Below are positions 37,368 through 50,176 of a DNA stretch of 64,000 nucleotides, piece after piece; the first letter of the stretch is position 1, and each line of letters begins with the position of its first letter. The notes under the pieces are model-generated. The model was not told where the DNA came from. It saw only the letters and a program-made list of their open reading frames with translations, and ran no database searches. Where the stretch lies: the NCBI GenBank assembly GCA_037127315.1, contig JBBBDQ010000350.1:4071001-4135000 (forward strand). The letters run 5' to 3'. Both the position numbers and the translations under genes were made by a program. The DNA is from Ascarosepion bandense. Lineage: Eukaryota > Mollusca > Cephalopoda > Sepiida > Sepiidae.

Positions 37368-38582
37368 TGCATGTTTCATTAAATAATATAGACAAGTTTT
37401 GTCTATTTATTTTGTGTTAATTTTTTTTTCCATATTGTCTGATAACAGCATTATCAATAACTGAAGAAAGAAAATTGCAATATTGATACATATTTTTTTT
37501 ATAATCCAATCTAAGCTTTTGGCTTACAAAAGACATTTTCAAAAATGTCAAATTACATTATAGTATAACAATTCATGGACAATAATGACCATCTGTTTTT
37601 GTTGACATGGAAAATTTCCAAGTAACGACACTCATGCTTACAAGATGCTGGAAGTGAATATTGCACCATAGCTCATGATGTCGCGAGAGTGATTTGACAT
37701 CTTTGAAAATGGCTTATGTAAATTGAAAGCTTAGATTGGATTATAAAAAAAACTAGCAGTAAAACCCGGTGTTGCTCGGGTGTAACGAAAGCTTTAAAAC
37801 TAATCCATGGTCCTGGAGCTCAGACTCTTTGGACTTTGGCACAAAAGACTAAAAAGCAATAGCTGTTTCCAGTCAAAGTGAAACCGTAGACTGAAAGAAA
37901 AATGAATGGATGTAAGTCAAATTTTAATTTCCTGGTATCAATATCAAATAAGTTTTTTTCATCGTAAACTGAAATTTGAAGGCTAAATAAGTCCTCTGAG
38001 TAAATAGTATCGTGGCTGAGACTAAGAACTACAATTATACCTACTTAGAGCCAAACCCAATGCAAAAACTAAAATAAAAGGGCTGAAAAAAATACAGACA
38101 TACAGGCAGATGAACAGACACACACACAAACATCTTGCCTTATATATATATATATATAATCAATTTTCTGCACTATTGTAAGAACTGAAACCTTGAAACT
38201 TCTGAATATCATTTCTTAGTTCTTTGTCTATGAATGTATCAAATTTTATTAAAATCGGACCACTCCTTCTATCAACTGATTTATCAATTTTCGATATTTA
38301 TCGGGTGTACCTCGACACAAAACCTAGCTAAGAACACTTGCAGATGCATATAGTACAACTGTGTCAATTTTCAAGAAAATCTGTTCAGCTGTTTCGGAGT
38401 CTATAGGTAACGGACACACACAGACAAAGTTCCATTTATAAATAACTTTAGTTTAGATTAGATTAGATTATGTATCAATATTGTAATTTTCTTTCTTCAT
38501 TTATAATGCTATTAAGCTTATCAAACAATATGAAAAAAATTACATAGACAAAACTTGTCTATATTATTTAATGAAACATATA
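37368..38582. mobile_element. Fold-back element with ~130-bp inverted ends, interrupted
   Basis: The left arm 37368-37510 (AATATAGACAAGTTTTGTC, GCAATATTGATACAT, ATAATCCAATCTAAGC) returns inverted in two pieces: 37724-37745 and 38460-38582. The gap between the pieces is retroelement copy 3. Confidence 0.75.
37753..38450 (+). mobile_element. ~700-bp retroelement tail, copy 3, nested
   Basis: Same family as at 17664 and 29699. It lies inside the right arm of the fold-back element; AGATTGGATTAT (37733-37744) and AGATTAGATTAT (38460-38471) are a probable 12-bp target duplication with one mismatch. Confidence 0.7.
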
Positions 38583-38599
38583 TATATATATATATACAA

Positions 38600-39210
38600 A
38601 GTTATTTACATCTTTAGGAAGTAAGATGAACGCAAATGACTTCTTTAAGACAGAATATCGAATCGCCAAAGTTACATGTACATTTGGGAAGCTTTGCCAC
38701 CACCTATGGCATGAGAGGGGTATAAAATTGGACACCAATACCAGGTTTATAGAGCAGCTGTTTTGACCACATAGTTGTATGACTCAGAATTGTGAACCCC
38801 ATATAATTCCCATATCAATCAGTTGGATGTCTTTTGCAAAAGTTGTCCCTGCATGATCTGTGGCTATAGTTTTGATGATAGGGTGTCCAATGCTGATCTT
38901 TTTGTAGAATGCAACATTGGTGGAATTGTGACCTTCCTGATTCTGGGCTGGTCATGTTGCAAGGATGAGTGACAACAGAATACGTAAGGTCCTCATGTAT
39001 AGCCAGGGTGACAGTGAACAAAAGAGTGTTGCATGGCCGTAGCTCAAGTATAAAGAGTAACCTCTTAGTTGCTAATGTGCCTCAGACTAATTTCGAGCAA
39101 GTTACTCCGGATAGAAATAACTGGAAATATTTGTGCCAGAGTCATATCAGAAATTTTGAAATCAGTTGTATTGATGGGCTAAGAACTGAAATACAATGAT
39201 GAAAAGTGTC
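38600..39210 (+). mobile_element. Non-LTR retrotransposon C-terminal remnant
   Basis: Broken frames read FWAGHVARMSDNRIRKVLMY, LLVANVPQTNFEQ and DRNNWKYLCQSHIRNFE. This is the common invertebrate LINE C-terminus with the WxGHVxRM motif. A different LINE lineage from the one at 34566. Confidence 0.7.
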
Positions 39211-39223
39211 ATCAGTGGGAGAG

Positions 39224-39225
<2 letters not shown>

Positions 39226-39261
<36 letters not shown>
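39226..39261 (+). repeat. (GT)n microsatellite
   Basis: About 18 GT units, followed by two tandem ~70-bp copies of a T-run plus ATGGTTTACTGATAAAATGG-like word (39290-39430). Confidence 0.95.
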
Positions 39262-39264
<3 letters not shown>

Positions 39265-39714
39265 AATTGTAATGACCCACAATACCAAGGTTGCTTTTTT
39301 TTTTTTTCCCCCTCTCAGTAGTTTACTGGCAAAATGAAATTTTAGGCAAGTGTGTTTTTGTTTTTTTTTTTTTCGATGGTTTACTGATAAAATGGAATTT
39401 TAGGCAAGTGTTTTTTGTTTTTTTTAAAGTGCTTAATACAGAGATAGAGATATGCCATTAATAAAATTAATGCGGGGAGGTTTGTCTGAAATCACTCACA
39501 CAAAGATATCAAATTACACCAAACTTCATATGAAAAAAAATTGGGAAACAGCAACAGAAAAAACCCTAAAGAGTGAAGACATTACAATAATGCCTTCACG
39601 GAACTTCAAAATTGGCATGACAGAAATAACACTGCACAGCTAAGTGACAAACTTTTCTACATTAATTATAATTCTCTCTCTCTCTCTCTCTCTTATATAT
39701 ATATGTGAGTGTGT

Positions 39715-40435
39715 GTGTTAGATTAAATAAATTACAAACAGTGTGTCTGCTTATTTTTGATAAAATTCATTTATACTCACGGATAATCTTTTGCATATTA
39801 TAATTGAAAGATGTCAGAAATGAACTGTACCATTGACAGATGCTATTATCATTCCTTTCTCAAGGTACCCAAGTACTTTCAATCTCTTTCCAAGATCATC
39901 TTCAGGGATGTGAGTTATGGTAACAAAGATTAACCACAAAACTGTGTTGCTAAAAATTGCTGTAAACTTTTTTTTTTTTTTTTGCTGCAAATATAACGGT
40001 TGACAAATTGCTAGTGTTCATTCGAACATGAAAATTATCCAAAATGGAATTTTTTATATGTTGTAATGTCATGGTCATGCACGTATTAAAGCATGAAAAA
40101 ACTGTTCTTTTTACAAACATTTTAGATCATTACTACAGTATTCATAGCTGATTCTATTAATCGACAGCTTAAGTGTTTTAATGAATATTGCCTCGAGAAT
40201 CTGTAGTTTTCTTTTGTGTATTTTTTGTTACCATAACTCACATCCCTGAAGATGATCTTGGAAAGAGGTTGAAAGTACTTGGGTACCTTGAGAAATGAAT
40301 GATAATATCTGTCAACGTTACAGCTCATTTCTGATATCTTTCAATAATAATACGCGAAAGATTATCCGTGAGTATGAACGGATTTGATTAAAAATAAGCA
40401 GACATATTGTTTGCAGTCTATTTAATCTGACATGT
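39715..40435. repeat. Long inverted repeat, ~215-bp arms
   Basis: 39715-39930 and 40210-40435 are inverted copies, both ending near CATCCCTGAAGATGATCTTGG and TTGAAAGTACTTGGGTACC. The spacer is ~280 bases. The ends match the Penelope-like terminus at 28582, so this may be a non-autonomous Penelope derivative. Confidence 0.75.
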
Positions 40436-40467
40436 CTAAAACTAAAAAAAGTTTACTGCCTAAATTT

Positions 40468-40516
<49 letters not shown>

Positions 40517-41699
40517 TTATTATTAGTGCTATAATAATAAAATATGGGAATGCAACTCAAAAACTTTCAAGTTTAGGTGCCAAGTGTGCCATCATCTTTA
40601 GGCAGTGAAATATTGTTCAGTTATGGGGTCATATATATAACGTTATGGAAATTTAAAATCAAAAACATATGCTACCATATTAGGTAAAAGGTGGAGTGGG
40701 AAGTTATTAGAATTTTAAAAATTTATGTGTGTAAACCAATGGATATTAAGTCTTTTATGTGTAGTGGTGTGAGTAATGGTAAGCATGTGGATGGAACAGG
40801 AAGTGTCAGTTGCATCAGTTTGAATTATGGTGGAACAAAAATGTTGCCAATATATTTGAAATGCTACGAGATTGTATATTAAAACAATAATATGTTTGTC
40901 TTAAAGGGTGCTGTTAATATAAAAACTCAAGTTTCTGGAATGAAATAGATGTAAAGCCATGATTTTAAATACTTAAGGAGGAATTACTAGATTTAAAAGT
41001 TAACTAGTAAAAGTAAGGGTAAACAGCAATGTAATCATTAAATAAGGTTAGGTTGGGGCTATATATAATTGATAATAGGAAAAGGATTATATAGTATAGT
41101 ATATAGTAAACAGTTTGAGATAATTCACCTCTTAAATATATCTAAAATTATCTTGTAGTAACAGTAGTTATTTCATGACACTGGTTTGATAAATTAGTTT
41201 TTGGGAATTTAATAATTTGAATTTTTTCTTGTAAGCAAAGAAAACATTTTTCATGTAATGATTTCCATGTTGTAGCTTTTTTAAATATCTTCCATTTTGC
41301 TATAGGTGTTTTATTTGTATCTTTTAATTGCCAATAGTATTTGGAAAGTGAAGTTGGATTACTATAGGTATTATTGTTAAAGGATAGTTTATGCTTATAT
41401 AATCATGACTTAAAAGTGTTTTTAGTACTTCCAATGTAATGTTTGATAATAGTTGGATTTTCTGTTTACTAAACTGTGAAATATATATCCATTAGTTTAT
41501 ACCTCTACATACATACATACACACACACACACATATATATATATATCTTCCCAGATGAGAACCGATAGGTTTATAATCAAGAGTTTTTTAAAAAAAGTGC
41601 TCAATATAACATAGATTGTAGAGCGTAATATAATTAAATTTGTTTTTTATTTAAAATTGATTTAATTTACGTTGTGACACGGAAATTTGTATTTTTTTT
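40436..41699. other. No gene seen
   Basis: (AT)n plus (AC)n at 40472-40516 and again near 41515-41545; short open stretches only. Confidence 0.4.
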
Positions 41700-41885
41700 T
41701 TTTTAATCATATCACCCCGAGCAAGGCAGCAACACCACTGATGTGCAGGGGGCTACGTAAGAGTGAAAAGATTGGAAAAGAGAAAGCCGGAAACCACATC
41801 CTAAACAGGGAACAAGGGATGAGCCTCTTCACCTGTTCAATAGACGTGGGCGGAGTGTGAACCGGGCGATAGTTTAGTCTATCTG
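41700..41885 (-). mobile_element. LINE 3' end fragment
   Basis: Inverted copy of 7790-7985: poly-T, ATCATATCACCCCGAGCAAG, then GGAACAAGGGATGAGCC and GGGCGATAGTTTAGTCT. Confidence 0.65.
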
Positions 41886-42039
41886 CTTTGAGATTTAAAG
41901 CTTTTATCTCATCATAAGACAATGTTCAATAACTTTGGAGAAAATGATTTACATTTGAATGCAGAAAACAATGTTTGCTTATTAAAGAGTTAATATGGAG
42001 TGGGGAAGACAAAATTTAGATCCCATGGGTGTGTTTAAT

Positions 42040-42235
42040 TTCAATGAAATGGATAGTGGCTCAGAATGAGAAACTGGAGAGTTGAATTTGTCACTTTCAC
42101 TTACACAAATAACATTGGGGAGGATATGAATCCATCTCTTCTCACTCCAGGTATGGGCTAAATGGCAGGGTAAGCTGAGCCCTCTAGCTATGATTACCAA
42201 TCAGTTTAGGAGGAGGACAACTCTAAATTCAAAAC
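42040..42235 (+). mobile_element. Old OR-type SINE fragment
   Basis: Degenerate head (GGATAGTGGCTCAGAATGAG) and body (ACATTGGGGAGGATATGAAT, CCAGGTATGGGC). Confidence 0.6.
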
Positions 42236-42591
42236 CACATGTGGCCCTGATTCTGAGCTTTCATAACTGATAATAAAAAGAATGAATTGAGTCAATGCTG
42301 CCTTGCTGTTGTCTCTATCTCCATGAGTGTGACAGGAGGGAAATATATATTATTTATTATAATAGAGAGGATTGTATTTCTGTTGCATTGATTTAGTGAA
42401 TATATCTGCTACCTTTTGGATCAGATCGAATACAGTCAATATGTTTCTCTATTCACACTTTGCTATTTTCTGTTTTCTTTAATAATATACAGGATTTTTC
42501 ACAAGAACTAAAGCACCTTAATTGTCACAATGCATAGTTGTAGGAGTTGAACAAATCCATTTTCATTATTTATTTTATTCATTTATCTTTT

Positions 42592-42870
42592 CTTTTTTTT
42601 TTTTTTTTTTTTTTAATAATCAGATTGCCCCAAGCAAGGCATTTTACTGCCACTGTTTTGCAGGGGGTTACATAGGAGGAAAGTTATGAAAAAGAGTGAC
42701 AGGTTATAGGGCGTGTCAGGAAGTAGGTAAGAGAATGATGAGAATACTAATGAGAGTGGAGTGGATGGAGAAAGAAGCATGAGAGAGAGGATGCAGGTTA
42801 GTGAGATAGATGACTATTGACTTTACATTTAAATTCTTGGAGATTGTAGCTGTCAAGAAAACAAGTAAAT
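42592..42870 (-). mobile_element. LINE 3' end
   Basis: T-run, then AGATTGCCCCAAGCAAGGCA and the same downstream order as 16690-17112, broken off after TTGGAGATTGTAGCTGTC. Confidence 0.65.
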
Positions 42871-44048
42871 GGAAATATTACTTTTCTGAAACTGATTGAA
42901 GAACTTTGACTTTTTTTTTTTTAAATGTGGCTGCTAAAGCTACGTATCTCTCATAAGTGGATCAGTTTGATGTTAACCACTTTTTAAAAATATCAATGAA
43001 CCATTTATAAATTAGAGTGTGGGAACAGTTTTAATGAGAATAAAACGGGAATGCAAATGCCTTTAACCCAAGGTTTCTTTCTTATACTGCTTCATATACT
43101 TTACCAAAACTTTATCCGATTCAGAATGTTTTAATTAACCTTTTTTTTAAATAAACTGTTGGATTTAATTATAAACCAATGATCACCTCTACCCACTTTT
43201 CTAGTAAGGGAACTAATTCATATTGTACTATTTTACTTCAGAGCATTAATTACATTTTCCTGCATGACTTGAGTTAATGAAAGTGATGGCTTCTTCATAC
43301 ATCTCGAATACATTAATAATAGACATAACAGTGTTTGTTTTTTTTAGTGGGTGGGGGGTTTCATACTGTCATTAATACAACAGTATCTTCAAAATGTTTT
43401 CACTTAAATGGATTCTTCCCTGAATAATAACACTTTACTAAATAGGATCAGTTTTCTTTTTTTACATCCTGGATATCTGTTTCTTGTTGGCCTTATATGA
43501 TGAACACAACTGTGCTTTGTGTTGAGATGGTCACCATCTTGTTGATCTTGAATGGAAATGGTTTTGATTCTTTTCTTTTTTTCAATGACAAATCAATTTA
43601 ATCTTTTTTGTTTTCATATTCAACAGAACCAATTTGAATATGATCGGGTGTTAGAATCATTTTGTTATCAACTGGCAAAATCAAGTAGTAGCTTCATTAC
43701 CATCATTTTCAGCCTCAAAGTTATTGGTGAACTTTACAACTATTAAGATTTAATTTCTTTCCTTTTTTTGAAAATGAGGTCAAACAGGGTTACTGGAGAA
43801 GATGTTACAAGGAAAACTATACCTAGTATTAGTCGGAAATGGAATTAACTTGAGAAGCTGATGTGAAAAACTGAGATCACCAATTATTCTGAATTGTTCG
43901 AGCATACAAAAAGTACCTTTGAATCTGGATTTCCTAGTAGAATTTAATTACAATAAATACTATTAGTATCTGAAATTGTCTGGATTTGACGTAGAAATCT
44001 AACAAAAAGATTTTGATGAAACAAAGAGCACCTCATCCTCAACCAACA
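42871..44048. other. No gene seen
   Basis: AT-rich sequence without repeat or coding sense that I recognise. Confidence 0.4.
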
Positions 44049-45543
44049 CTTCTGATAGAAAAAGTACAATTGAGATGACCCATTTTAGGTAAGAATGAGT
44101 TCAAAATTTGATTGTTACTTATTTTCTAATACTATTCTCAGTTATGTCTTGATCGTACGCATGCTTCTGATAGAAAAAGGACAATTGAGATGACCCATTC
44201 TAGGTGAGAACTTGTTCAAAATTTCATTGTTACTAACTTTTTAATACTACTATCAGTTTTGTCTTGATTGCATCCATGCTTCTGATAGAAAAAGGACAAT
44301 TGAGATGACCCATTCTAGGTGAGAACTTGTTCAAAATTTCATTGTTACTAACTTTTTAATACTACTATCAGTTTTGTCTTGATTGCATCCATGCTTCTGA
44401 TAGAAAAAGGACAATTGAGATGACCCATTCTAGGTGAGAACTTGTTCAAAATTTCATTGTTACTAACTTTTTAATACTACTATCAGTTTTGTCTTGATTG
44501 CATCCATGCTTCTGATAGAAAAAGGACAATTGAGATGACCCATTCTAGGTGAGAACTTGTTCAAAATTTCATTGTTACTTATTTTCTAATACTATTCTCA
44601 GTTATGTCTTGATCGTACGCATACTTCTGATAGAAAAAGGACAATTGAGATGACCCATTCTAGGTGAGAACTTGTTCAAAATTTCATTGTTACTAACTTT
44701 TTAATACTACTATCAGTTTTGTCTTGATTGCATCCATGCTTCTGATAGAAAAAGGACAATTGAGATGACCCATTCTAGGTGAGAACTTGTTCAAAATTTC
44801 ATTGTTACTTATTTTCTAATACTATTCTCAGTTATGTCTTGATCGTACGCATACTTCTGATAGAAAAAGGACAATTGAGATGACCCATTCTAGGTGAGAA
44901 CTTGTTCAAAATTTCATTGTTACTAACTTTTTAATACTACTATCAGTTTTGTCTTGATTGCATCCATGCTTCTGATAGAAAAAGGACAATTGAGATGACC
45001 CATTCTAGGTGAGAACTTGTTCAAAATTTCATTGTTACTAACTTTTTAATACTACTATCAGTTTTGTCTTGATTGCATCCATGCTTCTGATAGAAAAAGG
45101 ACAATTGAGATGACCCATTCTAGGTGAGAACTTGTTCAAAATTTCATTGTTACTTATTTTCTAATACTATTCTCAGTTATGTCTTGATCGTACGCATGCT
45201 TCTGATAGAAAAAGGACAATTGAGATGACCCATTCTAGGTGAGAACTTGTTCAAAATTTCATTGTTACTAACTTTTTAATACTACTATTAGTTTTGTCTT
45301 GATTGCATCCATGCTTCTGATAGAAAAAGGACAATTGAGATGACCCATTCTAGGTGAGAACTTGTTCAAAATTTCATTGTTAATTATGTTCTAATACCAT
45401 TTTCAGTTATGTCTTGATCGTACTCAAGCTTCTGATAAAAAAAAGGACAATTGAGATGACCCATTCTAAGTGAGATTGTGTTCAAAATTTCATTGTTACT
45501 TATTTCTAATACTATTCTCAGTTATGTCTTGATTGTATATGAA
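44049..45543 (+). repeat. Satellite array, 13 units, exact 115-bp period
   Basis: CTTCTGATAGAAAAAGGACA starts units at 44049, 44164, 44279, 44394, 44509, 44624, 44739, 44854, 44969, 45084, 45199, 45314 and 45429: every step is 115. Units differ mainly in the second half, giving two types: A (TTATTTTCTAATACTATTCT, GATCGTACGCAT) and B (TAACTTTTTAATACTACTAT, GATTGCATCCAT). Order: A B B B A B A B B A B A A, with the edge units most diverged. 115 is not a multiple of three and each unit has stops, so it is not coding. Confidence 0.97.
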
Positions 45544-46155
45544 GTTAAAAATGTTTGTGTATGACTGGAAGATATTATTAGCAATTACGATTACCCTGTT
45601 CTGGTCACATGCAAATCAAATAATAACCTGCCACTTGAAAAAACTATGTTACCCATAATACAAGGACCCACTAACAATGATCTTCCACAGATGTAGCAAA
45701 GCAACACAAATCCGCTGTCATCCAGGACTGTCGAGCTCAACATTGGACTATCGTTTTCCTAATAACCGTTTAGTCAACCATATTGTTTTACTTTGCCTCT
45801 CTAAATTGAACATAGGTGTTATTGCTGGACAGTGATGTGATAATTAAAAACCAAGAAGTTGTGTGGAAAATGGGGGAAAGAGAGAAGCCAAATGACAAGT
45901 TTGGGTTATTAATACCCACCCGCAACAAAGTCTTTTGCCAGTTATGTTCATAAAAGTTTAACATGACTTTGTATGTCTTAATTATTATTAGCTGAATAAA
46001 CACAATTGTACTTGTCATTAAATACAGTGATTCAGAGACAAACAGCCTTTTGAAAGTGTCTCCGGTCTTTAGTATTCAATGTCAGTAATGAACTAGGGTC
46101 CTCTGCTGGAGACATGTTATTTATGGCTAAGAAAAGGAAACATTCTAAACATTCC
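45544..46155. other. No gene seen
   Basis: Single-copy-looking sequence after the satellite. Confidence 0.4.
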
Positions 46156-46159
46156 CATC

Positions 46160-46320
46160 CTATCAAAAGTGCAGGTGATGTAATGGATTATGACTCGGAA
46201 TAAGAAACAGGAGAATTGATTTAGAATTTCAGTTTGTTGCAATTTACTTATATACAAATACTTTTCAGGTAGATGTGAATCCCTCTATGGGTTAATAATA
46301 GAGCAAACTGAGCTTTTCAG
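46160..46320 (+). mobile_element. Old OR-type SINE, split by a younger one
   Basis: Diverged head and body up to GAGCAAACTGAGCTTTTCAG; the family's next block (GCCTTGGTTGG) resumes at 46641. Confidence 0.7.
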
Positions 46321-46630
46321 GAGGATGTGCATTGTGGTACAGTGGATATCGGCTCGGAACGAGAAACCGGGGAACCGAGTTCGAATTCCAGCTGAATCCA
46401 TTGTATTCACTTACGCGCAAATACCCTTGGGAAAGGTATTAATCCGTCTCTTCCTTCCAGTTATGGGTTAAATAGCAGGACAGATTGAGTTCTATAGCCT
46501 TGGTCGGCAACCAGTCTACCGCAGAAAGCAATGGCAAACTACTGCGGGATAATCTTCTGCCCAGTCAGTCATGTCTCTTTCGAGACATGATCGCCCAAGC
46601 GTGTATAACGTATGGCACATAAACTGACTG
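46321..46630 (+). mobile_element. Young OR-type SINE nested in an older SINE
   Basis: One of the best-preserved copies, with GTGGTACAGTGGATATCGG (box A) and AGTTCGAATTCC (box B). The target duplication AGCTTTTCAG is perfect (46311-46320 and 46631-46640). Confidence 0.9.
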
Positions 46631-46679
46631 AGCTTTTCAGCCTTGGTTGGTAAATAGTCTATGAAAATTACAACTCTAT

Positions 46680-47480
46680 CTAAACTAAAAAAAAACGTAT
46701 GTAGCCTTAGTGAAGGACATACTAAGCAGCCAACAAAAGACCGTAGAGTTTGTTCTCAATTACATTTATGATCCCACCTGAATTGTTGAGTTCATTCCAA
46801 AGGTTCTGGAGATCATCAGGCACAACCCCAGCAAGTTAACGAACGTTAACGCTATCTCTTTCATGAAAGGTACAGTAGACAAGCCTTAGATTGAGGGCTG
46901 GGCCCAGGCAGCTAATGTATATTCCTGCAGGACTCTGCTCCCTCTCACATAAACTGCATTAACTGTCTAAAAATTTTTGCTATATTGTCACCGCCCCATA
47001 CCCCACCGTGCCCACAAACACACCTTGTCTCAGCACGTGGCCTCCTGCTTTATATCATCTGAGGCATTGTCAAAAAGACGACCAATCAGCATCCCTACAA
47101 CACTAAGGGCTTGAACACTGCCATTATAGACGATAGCCAACATAAATATTATCTGGTCATGAGGTCCATGCCAAGTTGATTTTTCCTAGGTTTTCTCAGT
47201 TGAATACACATGCTTTTAATTTTTTTTAAATATTCTCTTTTCTATTGAATATCTTTCTTTTGCTACATGACGAGTTTTTAAATTACTTGACACACTGTAA
47301 ACAGAAACTCATGTATGCCCCAAAGTCCAGCTTTAAAGATATACACTGACCAAAATAAAATTTTGCAAAAAAGGGGGAAAAAAAATGCCTAAAATAAAAT
47401 AAAACCTTTCAAAAACCACCTAACCCCCAACATTTGTGGCCTTCATACCAATTTCTGCAGTGTAGAATCATTTCTCCAGA
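46680..47480. other. No gene seen
   Basis: Contains the palindrome GTTAACGAACGTTAAC near 46835; otherwise nothing recognised. Confidence 0.4.
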
Positions 47481-49915
47481 CATTGAAGCTCACTGTAAAA
47501 ATAGTCTGGACTCTCCAATCTCTTCTATTGAATTCTCAGTTGCTGGCCATCTTCTTCTCCTTTTGAAAGGACTCTTATGTCCACATGCATGACCTTGTCG
47601 TCTATGCCTGCAAACATCTCTCACTGGCAAAGGAACTGTCCCTTGAGTCTCTGGATTCTTCTTACAAGTGCTTCCGACTTTCACTAGTAAACTCAGTTAT
47701 CTTTTTTTCTTTACCATTTCCCTTTCTCTCAGGAGTGTTGCTTGCTAGATAGAATTCCTGATAGTATAGATAAGGCCCTCTCTCTACACTTGTCTGTAAA
47801 GATTTTTGTGTCTGGCATCTTCAATGCCCATCATGTCAAGTGGCTTCATCACACTAATGCTACATGACTGCACTGACAGCCAGACTTCTCAATTGTCCAA
47901 TCTCTCATTGAATAGTAAACTTCCCCATGCATTTCCTTAGTAATTCTAACAGACATGCTCCTCTACTTGATCTCTTCCTTACCTCCTCCTCCCCAGACTC
48001 ATGTTGTGCTCTGCAGCTCTGTACTCTTGGGAACTCTGAACATAATGTAGTGTCTATAGACATTTTTTCCCCACTCTCTTATTAGGCAAGAACCCTTTAT
48101 CAAAAGAACATTTCTGTTATCAACACACTGGTTGGGACTCATTTTGTGATGTCCTTGGATTGATATTTTTAATCCTCCTGTTGAGAAATGTGCAACTGAG
48201 CTGTCTTCATGGGTGAAATCATTGAAGCTTTCATGCCAGTTTGGAAATACCAAGTGAATCTACAATTTTCTTGGGCCTGTTCAGCCATTATAGCCCACAG
48301 GAAACGCTTCTTCCATCTATACCAATTGCAACAGGTGTCTATTAGTTACCATTTGTAATGAATATAAGTGTGTCCTCAAAGATGCAAAGTCACTATTTGC
48401 AGATAGAATGAGACACCATATAGCCTCTCATAAGTTTGATTCTGGAGATTACTGGCGGCTCTGCAAGAGTGTACTGAACAAGAGCAAATCTTCAGCTCCT
48501 CAATTTGAAGTATTGTCACTTACTTCAGATAAAGTAGAGTGCTTTACTCAGAAATTTTCAAGACTATAGTGTCTCTGGGTGAATATTTGGCTTAATCTAG
48601 GTCGTATTGAGTGGACATGTTTCTAGTTCATTTCATATTAATGTAGGGGTCACGTAGAGCTCTATTTTTGGACCATAAGCTGCTTCTGATCTTTACTGGC
48701 CTTCCAAGTGTTATCAGTTCACAGATGACACTATTATTTACTCCTGTCTCAGTAGCAAGTTCGACAAAGTAAAATTGGCAACTGTTCTCGAAAAGGGTCT
48801 CTTGTCAGTGGTTAACTGGGGCAAGAAATGGCTTGTAAATTTTAATGCCTCCTAAACAAAACTTCTTTCATTTAATCACCACAGTGTTTGCTTTCTTCCT
48901 CTCATCAGCTTGGCTGATGCTAAACTCCAAGAGAACAAGACTTTGCACCTTGCATCCATGTTCTCCTTTTCTGCTGAAGTGGACCAATTATCTTGAATCA
49001 ATTGCTAGGTCTACTTCTAGGAAAGTGGGTTCACTGTGTTGTGCCAGGCAATTCTTCTTGTCAGAATCCCTCTGGTATGCTTATAAATCTACCATACATC
49101 TATGCATTGAATATTGCTGCCATATCTAGTTTGATGCTTCTGCTATATGTTATGCTGACTTACCCATTTGACACATTGAACTCTTCCAAACTATATATAA
49201 GCAGCAGTTCTGCTTTGTAGAAGCAGAGAGAGTGAGAGCAGAATCTATTTCAGCAGATAACTCTGACAGCCAGACTAACAGTCACGCTAATAATCTCTCA
49301 CTGGTATATGTTTGTACTACTGTCTTTGTTAAATATATTTGTTTAACTCTATTCTTTCTTTGTGTCTTTATTTCTGGCCAGAACACTATATATATCTTGA
49401 AATGCTTGACAAAATTCAGAGAAGGATTTATAATGCAATTGATCCTGACCTGGTATTTTGACCTTACTCAATTTCTTAACAATGTGATGTGGTTTCCTGA
49501 CTTTTCTATAGCAATTGTTACTGACTTTTATATATATATATATATATAAAATTGTTCTGATGAGCTTTTTTCTTCTTTGCAATTTAACTGCAGGAATTTA
49601 AGTGCACTACTAGATTGGCAAGTAGGTCTCATCGTTTTACTGTTGAAATAGCTAGCTGAAATCGTATGTTCTATTCTGATAATTTCTTTACTCACACTTC
49701 TCACCTGCAAAACTCCCTTCTGAGTTTTTGTGTCCCTGCCACCTGTAATCTTCAAAAATTTAAATGCAACATCAATCGTTATCTTCCTGAATTCTGTTCC
49801 TTTATTGTCCTTTACCACACTTCTCACTAAAATCGTCTCATTTGCTTTCACCACTCAGTGTCCTAGTGGCATCATCGGCTTGCTTGAGGTGAAATTGAAA
49901 TATTTAAAAACAAAA
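47480..49915 (+). mobile_element. LINE, long degenerate copy (endonuclease, RT, 3' end)
   Basis: Order of decayed coding blocks: endonuclease end near 47900-48050 (LLDLFLTSSSPDS then LGNSEHNVVSIDIF), the linker LLVTICNEYKCVLKDAKS and YWRLCKSVLNKSKSSAPQ at 48340-48500, RT with FTDD in place of YADD near 48720 and VVNWGKKWLVNFNAS near 48810, then the 3' UTR (49560-49915) ending GGCTTGCTTGAGGTGAAATTG. Several internal deletions and stops; inactive. Confidence 0.8.
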
Positions 49916-50176
49916 AAAGACAAAAAGTCTGCTTTAGAGAAATATTTAGGCATATCGTCTTACAAGTCTTATCTTTAATGCGTGCACTACAATAGCCTTA
50001 TGTCAGACTAGAGTTGAGGTCAGTAAATACTTAGTGTCACGTAGACAGACACAACTATATGCAAAGATGCATTGGTCCAAACCAAAATATCAATAAGAAA
50101 AAAATATTTGGAAAACGTTTTATGTCATTTTGAGTAATTATAGATCACAGTTGCAAAATTATCCAAAAAAAATTGG

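Noticed and set aside
44049..45543. CRISPR array
   Set aside because: Repeats are whole 115-bp units without unique spacers, in a eukaryotic genome with no cas genes; it is a satellite.
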